A DNA stretch of 64,000 nucleotides from Chryseobacterium arachidis (GTDB taxonomy: Bacteria; Bacteroidota; Bacteroidia; Flavobacteriales; Weeksellaceae). The first letter of the stretch is position 1. The number at the start of each line of letters is the position of its first letter. A program made the position numbers and the translations under genes. Under the pieces are notes generated by a model that made no database searches, was not told the origin of the DNA, and worked only from the letters and a program-made list of their open reading frames with translations. Positions 16,462-25,651 of the stretch are shown piece by piece. The DNA lies in NCBI RefSeq assembly GCF_900129245.1, contig NZ_FQUT01000001.1, positions 124,001 through 188,000 on the forward strand, read 5' to 3'.

Positions 16462-18957
16462 ATGGGAGTACTAGTAACCAACGAAACCGTAAAACAGCTT
16501 TTTCATATTGCACAGTCTATAGCGAGGGAAAATTATAACGGAACCTACGGCGCACCGCATATTTTGCAGGCATTAATGCATAAAGATATCGGGCTTAATG
16601 AGTTTTTAAAAAGCATTGATAAAGATCCGGGATATTTCTACGAATGGGCAGATGTACGAATAGAAGAGTATCCGAAAACTTCCCACCTTCCCGATGAAGT
16701 GGGTGAAGATGAGATGGTGGATAATATTGTGGAAGAAGCCGACGATATCCGTTTAAAATTAGGATTGGACGAAATTACACCGATCTGTATTTTAACTGCC
16801 ATCGTAAAACCGCAGGTTGCTTTTTCTTTACAGCAGCTTAAATCTCTCCCGCTCAGAGAGCATGAGATATTCAATTTATACAGAAAAGATACGCCTTATG
16901 CAACTTCAGATAACGGAGAGTTTTCTTCTATTTTCTCCAATGGTGCAGATTATTCGGATCAGTCTTTTCCTTCCATTAAAAATTATTGTGTAGACAGAAC
17001 CGCACAGGCAAGAAAAGGAGATCTGGAAAACATTATCGGAAGAGATAAGGAACTGAGAATGTTGGTTGAAATTCTTTGCCGAAGAAGTAAACCCAACGTA
17101 ATTATTATCGGAGAACCCGGAGTTGGGAAAACTGCATTGGTAGAAGGATTCGCAATAGAAATTACCAAAGGAAACGTTCCTGAAATGCTGAAAAACGGGA
17201 CATTGTTGGAACTGGATACCGGAGCTTTATTAGCCGGAACTTCTTACAAAGGTGAAATCGAAGACCGCTTGAAGAAAGTAATCAATGAATGCAAAAAAAT
17301 TGAAAAAGCTATTCTTTTTATTGATGAAATTCACACGCTTTTAGATCCAAAAGGAAGCATCGGAAACGTAGCAAATTTATTAAAACCTGAATTGGCAAGA
17401 GGTGAAATCACCGTAATCGGAGCGACCACTCAGGAAGAATATAGAAAAATTATTGAACCGGAACAGGCTTTTAACCGTCGCTTTGAAGTATTGACGGTAA
17501 ATGAACCGGACGAAAAAACGTGCGTGAAAATGATCGACGTTTTATTGGAGGGCTACAAAAAACACCACGGCATTGAAGTCGAAAAAGCAGCCCTTCCGGA
17601 ATGTGTCCGTTTGGCAAAAAGATATGCAAAAGGGAAGAAATTACCCGATGCGGCTATCGATTTATTAGACAGAACAATGGCTGCTATTAAAATGCTGGAT
17701 GAGCTTTCTGAAAAAGAACTGGAAAGCTGGAAAACAAGATACGACGAAATTCTACAGGAAGAATTTTTTGACGAAAAAGATAAAGCAGATGAACTGATCT
17801 GGACGTACAACTTATTAAGAGATAAAATCAGTCCGATTTTGTGGGGCTCTTTGAGTGAGCAGCCGCAGATTGACAATTCAATGCCTGTTGATGCGATTCA
17901 GAAAATTATTGAAGATACTTACGCAGAGCTTTTGCAACACGCAGCGGTAAAGAGAGAAAAAGTAGACCGCTTGGAATTAGCGGCTGTAATGGCGGCAAAA
18001 ACAAATATTCCGATCGGGAAAATTCAGGCTCAGGAAAAAGAGAAATTGCTGAATATGGAAGGGCTTTTAATGAACAGAGTAGTAGGCCAGGATCATGCTT
18101 TGAAAATTCTTTCCGATGCAATTGTTGAAAACCGAAGCGGATTAAACAAACCGGGACAGCCTATCGGCTCCTTCTTCCTTCTAGGTCCAACGGGAACTGG
18201 AAAAACGGAGTTGGCAAAATCTATGGCGGAATTGCTTTTCAATGATGAAAAAGCGATGGTTCGTTTCGATATGTCTGAGTTTAAAGAAGAACATTCAGCG
18301 GCACTTTTATATGGTGCGCCTCCGGGATATGTCGGGTATGAAGAAGGGGGGATGTTGGTAAATAAAATCAGACAACAGCCTTATACGGTAGTTTTGTTTG
18401 ATGAAATTGAAAAAGCGCATCACTCGGTTTTTGATGTCTTTTTACAGATCATGGACGAAGGAAAAGTGCATGATAAGCTTGGAAAAGAAGGAGATTTCAG
18501 CAATGCCTTAATCTTATTTACATCAAATATCGGAAGCGAGGAAATTGTAAAGCAGTTTGAGGAAGGAAAGATCCCTGAATCAAATTCACTGATGCAGATT
18601 ATGTCGAATTCAGGACGTTTCAGACCGGAATTTTTGGCAAGAATCACGGAAATTATTCCTTTTGCGCCAATCACTGAATCTATTGCAGAGAGAATCTTTA
18701 ATATTCAGCTAAAATCACTTCATACTTCTTTAACGAGATTGGGAATGAGCTTAAAAATTTCCGATGAGGCGGTAAAAAATTTAGCTTTAGGAGGATTCAG
18801 CAGCAAATACGGAGCAAGACAGATTTCCGGAGTGATACGATCTCAGCTGGCAAGACCGATCTCGAAAATGATTGTAAGAGAAGAAGTAAAATCCGGACAG
18901 ACCATCCATGTAGACTGGAATTCTGAAGAAGAAAAGTTAACCTGGAGAGTAGAATAA
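16462..18957 (+). CDS. clpV: ClpV/TssH AAA+ ATPase of the T6SS
   Basis: This 831-residue protein is the sheath-disassembly ATPase. An N-terminal Clp-N-like double repeat (about residues 5-150) is followed by two AAA+ modules. The first has Walker A GEPGVGKT (217-224) and Walker B ILFIDEIHTLL. A coiled middle region follows (about 410-470), then the second Walker A GPTGTGKT (575-582) with VVLFDEIEKAH and the ClpB-type C-terminal small domain. ClpV extracts contracted TssBC sheath for reuse. It is unusual that this core gene sits among payload modules, between the VgrG1 and VgrG2 cassettes. The preceding 16285-16461 gap holds no clear TAnnTTTG element. Distinction from ClpB rests on context and the divergent N-domain. 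Confidence 0.85.
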   Translation: MGVLVTNETVKQLFHIAQSIARENYNGTYGAPHILQALMHKDIGLNEFLKSIDKDPGYFYEWADVRIEEYPKTSHLPDEVGEDEMVDNIVEEADDIRLKLGLDEITPICILTAIVKPQVAFSLQQLKSLPLREHEIFNLYRKDTPYATSDNGEFSSIFSNGADYSDQSFPSIKNYCVDRTAQARKGDLENIIGRDKELRMLVEILCRRSKPNVIIIGEPGVGKTALVEGFAIEITKGNVPEMLKNGTLLELDTGALLAGTSYKGEIEDRLKKVINECKKIEKAILFIDEIHTLLDPKGSIGNVANLLKPELARGEITVIGATTQEEYRKIIEPEQAFNRRFEVLTVNEPDEKTCVKMIDVLLEGYKKHHGIEVEKAALPECVRLAKRYAKGKKLPDAAIDLLDRTMAAIKMLDELSEKELESWKTRYDEILQEEFFDEKDKADELIWTYNLLRDKISPILWGSLSEQPQIDNSMPVDAIQKIIEDTYAELLQHAAVKREKVDRLELAAVMAAKTNIPIGKIQAQEKEKLLNMEGLLMNRVVGQDHALKILSDAIVENRSGLNKPGQPIGSFFLLGPTGTGKTELAKSMAELLFNDEKAMVRFDMSEFKEEHSAALLYGAPPGYVGYEEGGMLVNKIRQQPYTVVLFDEIEKAHHSVFDVFLQIMDEGKVHDKLGKEGDFSNALILFTSNIGSEEIVKQFEEGKIPESNSLMQIMSNSGRFRPEFLARITEIIPFAPITESIAERIFNIQLKSLHTSLTRLGMSLKISDEAVKNLALGGFSSKYGARQISGVIRSQLARPISKMIVREEVKSGQTIHVDWNSEEEKLTWRVE

Positions 18958-18962
18958 TAAAT

Positions 18963-19018
18963 GTTAAATCGTAAAAAGGCTGATGTGAATTGAGCAGTTT
19001 TACGATTTAACTGTTTTT
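18963..19018 (+). terminator. Long-stem hairpin after clpV, probable terminator
   Basis: GTTAAATCGTAAAA at 18963-18976 pairs perfectly with TTTTACGATTTAAC at 18998-19011 (14 bp), with a 21-nt loop and a short T tract following. It separates clpV from the transglycosylase gene. The stem is AT rich and the T tract weak, so it could be a regulatory or mRNA-stability hairpin instead. Confidence 0.6.
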
Positions 19019-19032
19019 ACCATAAAAAATAA

Positions 19033-19905
19033 ATGAAACCAAATTTCAAAAATATCTTATTAACGACAGTTTTGTTACTGTGTTCTCATGGGATGAGTGC
19101 ACAGTTTCTTACGGCTTCTGATACGTCGGAAAGCAGTGTAAAAAGATATAAAAGTATCATTAATGCCAATAAGGAAATTGTAAATTTTATAGAATATTCC
19201 TTGGTAGAAAGAGGATTGCCCCGTCACCTGAGAAATTTAGCGTTAATAGAATCTCATTTTGACAGGAAGATTACCTCCGGCGCAGGAGCTGTGGGAGTAT
19301 GGCAGTTTATGACTGCCCATGCCAATCAGTATGGACTCACTGATCAAAACCGTACTGATATTTATAAAAGTACCAAAACCGCAACGATTTCTTTAACGAA
19401 TTTGTACAAAAAATACAACAATTGGGTGACGGTGGTCGCTGCCTATAACTGTGGTGAAGGCAATATCGCCAAAGCAATGACAGCTGCCGGATCCTCACAA
19501 TATCATATTTTTTCTAAATATCTTCCGGCAGAAACCATCAATCATGTCAAAAAATATCTGAATGCCTGCTATGCAACAGGAGAGCTGCAAAGTGTTTTGA
19601 GTAATTATAATTCATCCAGAATGAATACTGTCTTTTTTGTGAACGGAGGCAGCGGAAAAGACAATTCTCAGTTGGCAGAAACAGATATTAATGCAGGTTT
19701 TAATCTGAATATTATTGCAGAGGAACTTAAAGTAGATATCAATAAGTTACTTTCCTGGAATCCGGGAATTGATGAGGAACTTCAGCAGAAAGGGGAAAGT
19801 ACACTCTATCTTCCCACAGATCTGATGCCTGACTTTTTATTAAGAAAAAACAAAATACTGTCAAGATCAATAAAAGAAGGAAATACACAAGGTACTAAAC
19901 CTTAA
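19033..19905 (+). CDS. Secreted MltD-like lytic transglycosylase in the T6SS locus
   Basis: This 290-residue protein has a signal peptide ending near SHGMSAQF. The SLT domain shows ALIESHFDRKITSGAGAVG with Glu73 as catalytic acid, then VWQFM and VAAYNCGEGNIAKAM, the AYN-GxG signature of family 1 lytic transglycosylases. The C-terminal part (FNLNIIAEELKVDINKLLSWNPGID, YLPTDLMP) resembles a degenerate LysM motif. The reaction is non-hydrolytic cleavage of the MurNAc-GlcNAc bond. In other T6SSs a transglycosylase opens the wall so the trans-envelope complex can be placed. Its position between clpV and vgrG2 suggests that housekeeping role; an effector is less likely because of the signal peptide. 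Confidence 0.75.
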   Translation: MKPNFKNILLTTVLLLCSHGMSAQFLTASDTSESSVKRYKSIINANKEIVNFIEYSLVERGLPRHLRNLALIESHFDRKITSGAGAVGVWQFMTAHANQYGLTDQNRTDIYKSTKTATISLTNLYKKYNNWVTVVAAYNCGEGNIAKAMTAAGSSQYHIFSKYLPAETINHVKKYLNACYATGELQSVLSNYNSSRMNTVFFVNGGSGKDNSQLAETDINAGFNLNIIAEELKVDINKLLSWNPGIDEELQQKGESTLYLPTDLMPDFLLRKNKILSRSIKEGNTQGTKP

Positions 19906-19950
19906 TACACTAAGCGATCATGTTTAACCTTTCCAAATCACACAGGTAAT

Positions 19951-21888
19951 ATGAAAACAGAATCACAAAATATACAAAATTCATCATTCCGTCCCAGTAC
20001 GATGAGTGATGGAGTTTCAGCGACTCATCATTCTGGGATCAACCGTCTGGTGAAACTTTCCTTGGTTATTGAAGGAAAGGTTATTAAATATTACAAACAT
20101 TTTAAGCTGACCCAAAGTGCAAGACGTCATCACGAATTCAGTGTAACACTGGCTCACGATGCTTTGGAAGACCGGCAGACCCATACCTTGGAAGAAGCCA
20201 ATAAATTTCTTGGAAAACGCTTAACCGTCGTCATTTCTTACAAGGACATCGAAAACAGTCCTGAAAGAAGTTTTGTGGGAGTCATCACAGGCGTAGGCTT
20301 CAGCCAGGAAAAAATGAGCCTTGGAAATATTGTCTTAACAGGATACAGCCCGACCATTTTGCTGGACGGAGCCCCGCATATTCAGAGCTTTGGAGGCGGA
20401 TCTTCTGTAAACATGGGGATTATTGCCAATGAAGTTATCAGACAGGGGATAGATATAAGCCGATTTGATGTTCGGGTGGATACGAATGATTATTCTCAGA
20501 TTATTTACAGCAGTCAGTACGACGAAACGCATTACAACTACCTGGCAAGAATGGCAGAAGCGTATGGCGAGCAGTTTTATTATGATGGTGAAGTATTGCA
20601 TTTCGGAAAGCTCCCACCTCAGAATAAACCGATCAGATTAACGTATGGAAGCAGTGCGAATGATATTAAAGTAGAATTAAAGGCAGTCCATACCAAACCT
20701 CAGTTTTACGGCTACAACAGCAGCAAAAATGAAAGGCTGACTTCGGGAGAAACGCCTATCCGCCATGTAAGTGATTTAGCCAAAACAGCTTACGCCCACA
20801 ATGATAAAATTTATAAAACACCGGCTTTACAGGTCGCACCGATAAAAGCTTCTACCCATTTAGACATAGAATATTCCCAGAAAAGCAGCTCAGGCAGTGA
20901 AGCGGTGAATGTATTTTCATTATCAGGAAATACAACGGTTCCTTTCCTGCATCCTGGCTGCGTGGTGGATGTTCAGATGAGAAAACAGGACAGCAACGAG
21001 TCTGATTATTTCACAAGAATCATGATCACGGAAGTATCTCATGAAGTCGATGCAATTGGTCATTATACCGGCAGTTTTGAAGGAATTGCTTCGGATACGG
21101 GATTTTTACCCAAACCTGAATTTAAAACACCGAAGGCAGAGCCGCAGATTGCAACAGTCATTTCCAATGCCGATCCTGAAGGTCAGGGAAGAATTCAGGT
21201 AAGATTCGACTGGCAGACCAACGATACGACCCATTTTATCAGAATGATGAGTCCTGACGCGGGGGGAACAGATCAGGTTACCCAAAACAGAGGGTATGTG
21301 GCGATTCCTGAAGTGGGAGACCAGGTGATGGTTAATTTTGTTCACAGTCATCCTGACAGACCTTTTGTAATGGGCGGGATGTTTCATGGCGGAACCGCTT
21401 TGGGTGGATTTGCAGATAACCGAGTAAAATCAATCATGACAAGAAGCGGACATAAAGTGGTTTTTACGGAGGATGAAAGCATCATCATTACGGATAAATC
21501 AGGTAATGAAATTCATCTGGATACAACGGGAAGCAATATTACAATCACGGCTCCTGAGACCATGACTTTGAACTGTAAGAATATGAATATCAATGTGGGA
21601 GAGAATATGACAACTTCGGTGGGAATGAATAAATCGGATACTATCGGAATGAATAATTCTCAAAGTGTGGGAGCGATGAAAATGACCACCGTGATGGGAG
21701 ATACGAGTATGTTTATTACGGGTAAGCTGACGGAGATGATTGAGGGGGACGCGGTAAGTGAAGTGAAAAAGGGAAAAACGGTTATTAATTCCGATCAGGG
21801 TATTGAAACTACTTCCAATGCTTCTATTACAAAGCATGCCCAAAATGAGGTTCAGAACAACAGTGGAGAAATGAGTAAAAATCATTAG
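19951..21888 (+). CDS. vgrG: VgrG (TssI) spike protein, copy 2
   Basis: This 645-residue protein is nearly identical to VgrG1. The first 20 residues differ (MKTESQNIQNSSFRPSTMSD here), and two internal residues differ (Glu267 and Ser301 here). Domain order is the same: gp27-like hub, OB-fold, and beta-helix needle rich in short repeats. The downstream effector begins 2 nt after the stop, as with VgrG1, but diverges from the VgrG1-linked effector after residue 47. The near-perfect identity, including silent sites, means very recent duplication or ongoing gene conversion. The two spikes therefore probably differ only in cargo. Different N-terminal codons and upstream regions suggest separate control. 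Confidence 0.93.
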   Translation: MKTESQNIQNSSFRPSTMSDGVSATHHSGINRLVKLSLVIEGKVIKYYKHFKLTQSARRHHEFSVTLAHDALEDRQTHTLEEANKFLGKRLTVVISYKDIENSPERSFVGVITGVGFSQEKMSLGNIVLTGYSPTILLDGAPHIQSFGGGSSVNMGIIANEVIRQGIDISRFDVRVDTNDYSQIIYSSQYDETHYNYLARMAEAYGEQFYYDGEVLHFGKLPPQNKPIRLTYGSSANDIKVELKAVHTKPQFYGYNSSKNERLTSGETPIRHVSDLAKTAYAHNDKIYKTPALQVAPIKASTHLDIEYSQKSSSGSEAVNVFSLSGNTTVPFLHPGCVVDVQMRKQDSNESDYFTRIMITEVSHEVDAIGHYTGSFEGIASDTGFLPKPEFKTPKAEPQIATVISNADPEGQGRIQVRFDWQTNDTTHFIRMMSPDAGGTDQVTQNRGYVAIPEVGDQVMVNFVHSHPDRPFVMGGMFHGGTALGGFADNRVKSIMTRSGHKVVFTEDESIIITDKSGNEIHLDTTGSNITITAPETMTLNCKNMNINVGENMTTSVGMNKSDTIGMNNSQSVGAMKMTTVMGDTSMFITGKLTEMIEGDAVSEVKKGKTVINSDQGIETTSNASITKHAQNEVQNNSGEMSKNH

Positions 21889-22029
21889 TCATGTCAAGAA
21901 CGAGAATAGTAAAAGGTAAAATTTTTGAAGCGGTAGAGCAGGATTACACTATCTATTCTGAAAGTGATATTATCGACAGCTCAGCAGAAATTGTTTCAGA
22001 GAAAGGGGCTGAAAAGGGAGTGAGCTATG
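20020..22029 (+). repeat. About 2.0-kb near-identical direct repeat, copy 2 (vgrG2 plus effector 5' end)
   Basis: This is the partner of 12393-14402 (offset 7627). Differences seen by eye are single bases such as GTCATT/GTTATT early on, and a few in the effector start (CTCGGCAG/CTCAGCAG). Identity ends abruptly at the VSYG codons. Downstream sequence is much richer in A and T. Confidence 0.85.
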
Positions 22030-23201
22030 GGAATGCTTCTCATCCTCCTGCAGGAATAATACAGGCAAAGTGCTTAGTACAGTTTAGACCACATGCAAAA
22101 TGGAGTGGGGAATTTGGTTTTGATTGGCTGCGAATTGGTGATACAGGTACAAAAGGAGATACTTGGTATAAAAATATCACAGGGCAATATGATATCAATT
22201 ATAATTTTGTAAAAAAAAGCAGTGTTTATCAAAAGCTTATAAATAAATTCTATGCAATGTCTATTCCCTGGAAACCAAAAATTAATGGTAATCCTTATTT
22301 ATATCTTATTCCATATATGACTATCTATAAAGGAATGACAAATAAATTGACATTAAAAGTTGAAATTGAAGAATTACCAAAAAAATTAATTATTCGGCAT
22401 AAGAAATCTCCGAATGATAAAGATACTTATTTTAAGTTTAATATTAGTGAAATAACCATTAAAAAAGGGAAGTATACCTTAGACAATTATCTTGAAATTA
22501 CTTGCTTAAAAGAGTTGAGAACAGATCAAATTATTGAGGTCATAGCAGACGATGTAGTTTGCGGTAAACTGAAAATATTAGCAAATAGCTCTGCCCATCA
22601 AAAACAAGGAAAAGTTTTATTTATAACTGTTATTTCACAGACAGGAAAAGGAAGCACAACAGGTGAAATTTCTAGATTAAATAAATACTTGAAGCAGGCT
22701 TATATTAATGTGAATGTTAAAAGTATAAATATAAATCTGTCCAATGATCGGAATTTTATACCAAAACTAAGAAGTGGAATAGGAATTCATCAATACTTAG
22801 ATGCTAAACTTCGAACTGCAAAATTCCCGGACGGAAGTGTTGTTGGGAATAAGTATGACAGTTTTTATAAAGTTTACTTTATCTCTGAGGTTATTCAGCA
22901 GAGTGATGGCAGTTATCTTTTGGGAGAAGCGGAAAATATTCCTTCTAAAACGGTATATGTTTTAAATTTGAAAGATACGGCGACAGCTGCGGGGGTAGGA
23001 TTTGAAAGTGTGAAAACAACCGCAACTCATGAACTTTTACACGCAATAGGCTTATATCACACATTTGATAATAGTAGTCCGATAACTTTTGAAGAGTTTA
23101 AAACAGATAATATTATGGACTATTACTCTCACATAACGAATATTATTGCAAAACAAACATATAAATGGCAATGGGATATATTAAAAAAAATGATTCACTG
23201 A
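21891..23201 (+). CDS. T6SS metzincin-type metalloprotease effector, VgrG2-linked
   Basis: The 436-residue product shares residues 1-47 with the VgrG1-linked effector and then only diverged similarity. A middle beta domain is alignable (NPYLYLIPYMTIYKG against KPYLYPIPTLTLFKG; ADDVVCGKLKI against ADDEICGALRI). The catalytic motif HELLHAIGLYH (His380, Glu381, His384, His390) is a standard metzincin HExxHxxGxxH, and NIMDYYS (Met409) is a good Met-turn. It is probably a zinc protease delivered by VgrG2. Its stop codon overlaps the start of the next gene by one base (TGATG). Codon use after position 22030 is far more AT rich than in the shared segment, a sign of different origin. Confidence 0.75.
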   Translation: MSRTRIVKGKIFEAVEQDYTIYSESDIIDSSAEIVSEKGAEKGVSYGNASHPPAGIIQAKCLVQFRPHAKWSGEFGFDWLRIGDTGTKGDTWYKNITGQYDINYNFVKKSSVYQKLINKFYAMSIPWKPKINGNPYLYLIPYMTIYKGMTNKLTLKVEIEELPKKLIIRHKKSPNDKDTYFKFNISEITIKKGKYTLDNYLEITCLKELRTDQIIEVIADDVVCGKLKILANSSAHQKQGKVLFITVISQTGKGSTTGEISRLNKYLKQAYINVNVKSININLSNDRNFIPKLRSGIGIHQYLDAKLRTAKFPDGSVVGNKYDSFYKVYFISEVIQQSDGSYLLGEAENIPSKTVYVLNLKDTATAAGVGFESVKTTATHELLHAIGLYHTFDNSSPITFEEFKTDNIMDYYSHITNIIAKQTYKWQWDILKKMIH

Positions 23202-23878
23202 TGAAAATAGTAATAATAATACTTTTTGGAATTTTATTTAATAATTGTGAAAAAAATAAATCAGAAATAATTGTTCAAAATACATCAATTAGCAAAAAAA
23301 ATATGCAAACAATAAACTTTGATATTGAAAAATATGAATCGAACATAAAGAAAAATCCTTTGTATGAAGGATTTCAGAAAGATGAAAATACTTATGTGAA
23401 GCAATATCATATTATTAAAGATGGGTATGTGGAAGACGGATATTCCAAAAACATAATTGAACATTATGTTGAAGAGTTTATTGGAAAAGATAGATATAAA
23501 ACAAAATTTACTTTCAATAAGAATGGAAATTTAGAATCGAAAAAAAAATACTTTGGAAACAATCTTGAAATAGGTAAATGGGAGTATTTTAAGAATGGTG
23601 TTTTATCTAAAACAGAAAATAAAGATGAAAATTTTTCATTCGGACTTGATGACGTTCTAAAGTTTGGAAAAAAAAACAACATTGATTTTCAGAAGACTGG
23701 AGAAATATCCAGGCAGTTTTCCAAAGAATTTAATAAATATATTTGGGAGTTAACTTGGAATACAGAAAAGTTAAAAGCCGATGGTAAAACATATATTTTC
23801 AGAAAAGTTATTCTTAGTGGTCTGACTGGTGAAAAACTCTATGATAAAGAATATGATCTTAATCCATTAAGAAGATAG
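23201..23878 (+). CDS. Lipoprotein, probable immunity protein of the VgrG2-linked protease
   Basis: I start this at ATG 23201, which overlaps the effector stop in TGATG; the in-frame upstream ATG at 23165 would hide the signal peptide. The 225-residue product begins MKIVIIILFGILFNNCEK (lipobox FNNC, Cys16). It has MORN-like strands (TFNKNGNLESKKKYF, GKWEYFKNGVLSKTEN) and a C-terminal domain ending SGLTGEKLYDKEYDL. The plan matches the lipoprotein after effector 1. Stop-start overlap implies translational coupling, as usual for effector-immunity pairs. Function is inferred from these parallels. Confidence 0.6.
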   Translation: MKIVIIILFGILFNNCEKNKSEIIVQNTSISKKNMQTINFDIEKYESNIKKNPLYEGFQKDENTYVKQYHIIKDGYVEDGYSKNIIEHYVEEFIGKDRYKTKFTFNKNGNLESKKKYFGNNLEIGKWEYFKNGVLSKTENKDENFSFGLDDVLKFGKKNNIDFQKTGEISRQFSKEFNKYIWELTWNTEKLKADGKTYIFRKVILSGLTGEKLYDKEYDLNPLRR

Positions 23879-23949
23879 TAAAGTTTATCACTTTAATAGA
23901 TAATCTCATTTTGGAATTTTAATTTTCAATGAAGACATAATGGTGATAA

Positions 23950-25258
23950 GAAAAACTTTTAACGTTTCTATTAAAAAAAGATGGAATATATTCAACAGTG
24001 GTACCTTTTGGAATACTTGATTTTAAAGGGAATTATGAAAATGCCAATTTTACTTTTAATTATTCGTTATCATTAAGTAATATTGATACTTTAGAGTTTA
24101 AAATATTAAATGAAGACGGCAGTACGCTGTATGCCATTACCAATTTGCCGGAAATTGTTGTGACCGCAAGAAGGCTTCCGTTATTGGCGGAAGATCTCAA
24201 AAGTAAAAAACCAACATATGATCCTTTAAAGCCTACCAATATCTGGAATTGGAAATCAATCTTTGATCCGTACAATATAACCTCCAGCGATTACACCAAA
24301 ATAGGCTCTTATATTATTTTCTGGGACGGATTTGATAATAATGGCATTTATGATAGTACAAAAATTCAATGGTAAGAAGCTTAAAGCTGTTATCATTGCA
24401 AGGAAAAACGGGAAAGAAAAAACTAAAGAGGTAGAGTTTTCAACCAGTTATGAAAAAGTAGATTGGGTAGATGTAAAAATTGATAAGAATAATAAAAGAA
24501 TTGACACTACACTAAGAGTTAATTTAAAAGATGGAGGAGAAGAAGGTTTAAAATGTACTTCCTATTTAGCTGGCGCAAGAGATGAAACGCATTGGGAACA
24601 AAGATGTCCGTGGGATAAGATACCTAAAAGTGCTTTAGTAGCAGGAAAGTCACCAATAAAAGCAAGAACTAGAAGTTTTGCTGATTTGGAGAAACTTGCA
24701 ATGAAAGGTATAAATAAACATTGGAGCAGAGTTGGTAAGAATACTTTAAGTATTGATACCGAAAATTATGAGCTTGTAATTAAATCAATAAATACCAATA
24801 TTATGAGTTTGAATCCATTAGATTTGATTTATAACACTAATGGAAGTTGGGGAAGATCAGGAAATGCTGGATTTTTAGGAAAAATTTATTATAATGTTGG
24901 TTATTGTAATTTCTTAGATTGGTATCAACCTTCTTTTATTAATGAATGGGGATATTTAGATACTGTTAAAAATAAAGTTGATGAAGATTTTATGTACACT
25001 TCTGCACATGAATTAGGACATACAATACTAAGAGCATATGGAGGGACATGGCATTCATTTACACATGATGATTCATCGGAAATATGGCAAACTCCCAATG
25101 GAAATAAAAGCTATTCAAATGAGAAAAATACAGGAGAAATTAATTTAATGCATTATTTTAAAGATGACCCGCATCAATCACAATACGATTTTAATTTAAT
25201 TGTGGCTTCTAAACAAGATGTTTTAAGTTTAATTTGGTTAAAAAAACCGAAAGAATGA
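23950..25258 (+). pseudogene. Degenerate third metalloprotease effector (N-terminally truncated, frameshifted)
   Basis: An open frame from 23950 to 24375 (GTG 23998 the only plausible start) and a second frame from about 24364 to 25258 read as one protein if one A is removed from the A5 run at 24360-24364: DSTK then continues FNGKKLKAVIIARKNGKEK. The first part contains LPEIVVTARRLP, a motif I associate with flavobacterial T6SS effectors. The second has HELGHTILRAYGGTWH (first His at 25007) and a Met-turn-like INLMHYF. There is no N-terminal delivery segment like that of the two intact effectors. It is most likely a dead remnant left by cassette turnover. A sequencing error at the A run could explain the shift but not the missing start. 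A lipoprotein gene overlaps its end (ATGA). Confidence 0.65.
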
Positions 25259-25551
25259 GTAAACTAATTCTTATAGTACTTGCTGCAAATTTGATTAGCT
25301 GTTCTGAAAAATATGGATACATTTACGATGCTAAGACAAAAAGACCTTTGGAGGGTGTTTTTGTTAGTGATACAAAGGATATTTCAAAAAAATACGTTAC
25401 AAAATCAGATGGGATGTTTTCATTTTCTGAATGTAATGATTTAATGATCGAAAAAAAAGGTTATAAAACGGATACTCTTGAAAAATATGGGTGTAAGCCA
25501 AATGGAAAATGTTTTGACGGACATATTTTTTATATGGAAAAGAATAAATAA
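25255..25551 (+). CDS. Small lipoprotein, putative orphan immunity protein (array member 1)
   Basis: ATG 25255 overlaps the stop of the degenerate effector (ATGA) and gives a clean lipoprotein signal, MSKLILIVLAANLISCSEK (Cys16). The 98-residue product carries a single carboxypeptidase-regulatory-like beta sandwich: YGYIYDAKTKRPLEGVFVS, then TKSDGMFSFS, the usual G-x-V/I-x-D-x-x-T-x-x-P-L plus T-D-x-x-G-x-F pattern. Three further genes downstream have the same layout. Coupled translation with the dead effector suggests it was that effector's immunity protein and has been kept. Confidence 0.55.
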   Translation: MSKLILIVLAANLISCSEKYGYIYDAKTKRPLEGVFVSDTKDISKKYVTKSDGMFSFSECNDLMIEKKGYKTDTLEKYGCKPNGKCFDGHIFYMEKNK

Positions 25552-25651
25552 AATTATTTTAAATGAAGAAAGCTAATGTAATTTTGATATGATGTTAAAC
25601 AACATATTTTATGGCTGATTTGGTTTCACAAAATTGAAAAATTAATTAATT

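Noticed and set aside
19033..19905. Lytic transglycosylase as a T6SS effector
   Set aside because: It has a normal signal peptide, so it is exported by Sec; a housekeeping role in wall opening is more likely.
24360..24364. Programmed ribosomal frameshift at the A run
   Set aside because: Five A residues without a classical slippery heptamer or downstream structure; together with the missing N-terminus, decay is more likely.
24332..25258. Reading the second half of effector 3 as an independent gene starting at 24332
   Set aside because: The first residues (MIIMAFMIVQ) are out-of-frame sequence of the upstream part; joining at the A5 run restores a continuous protein.
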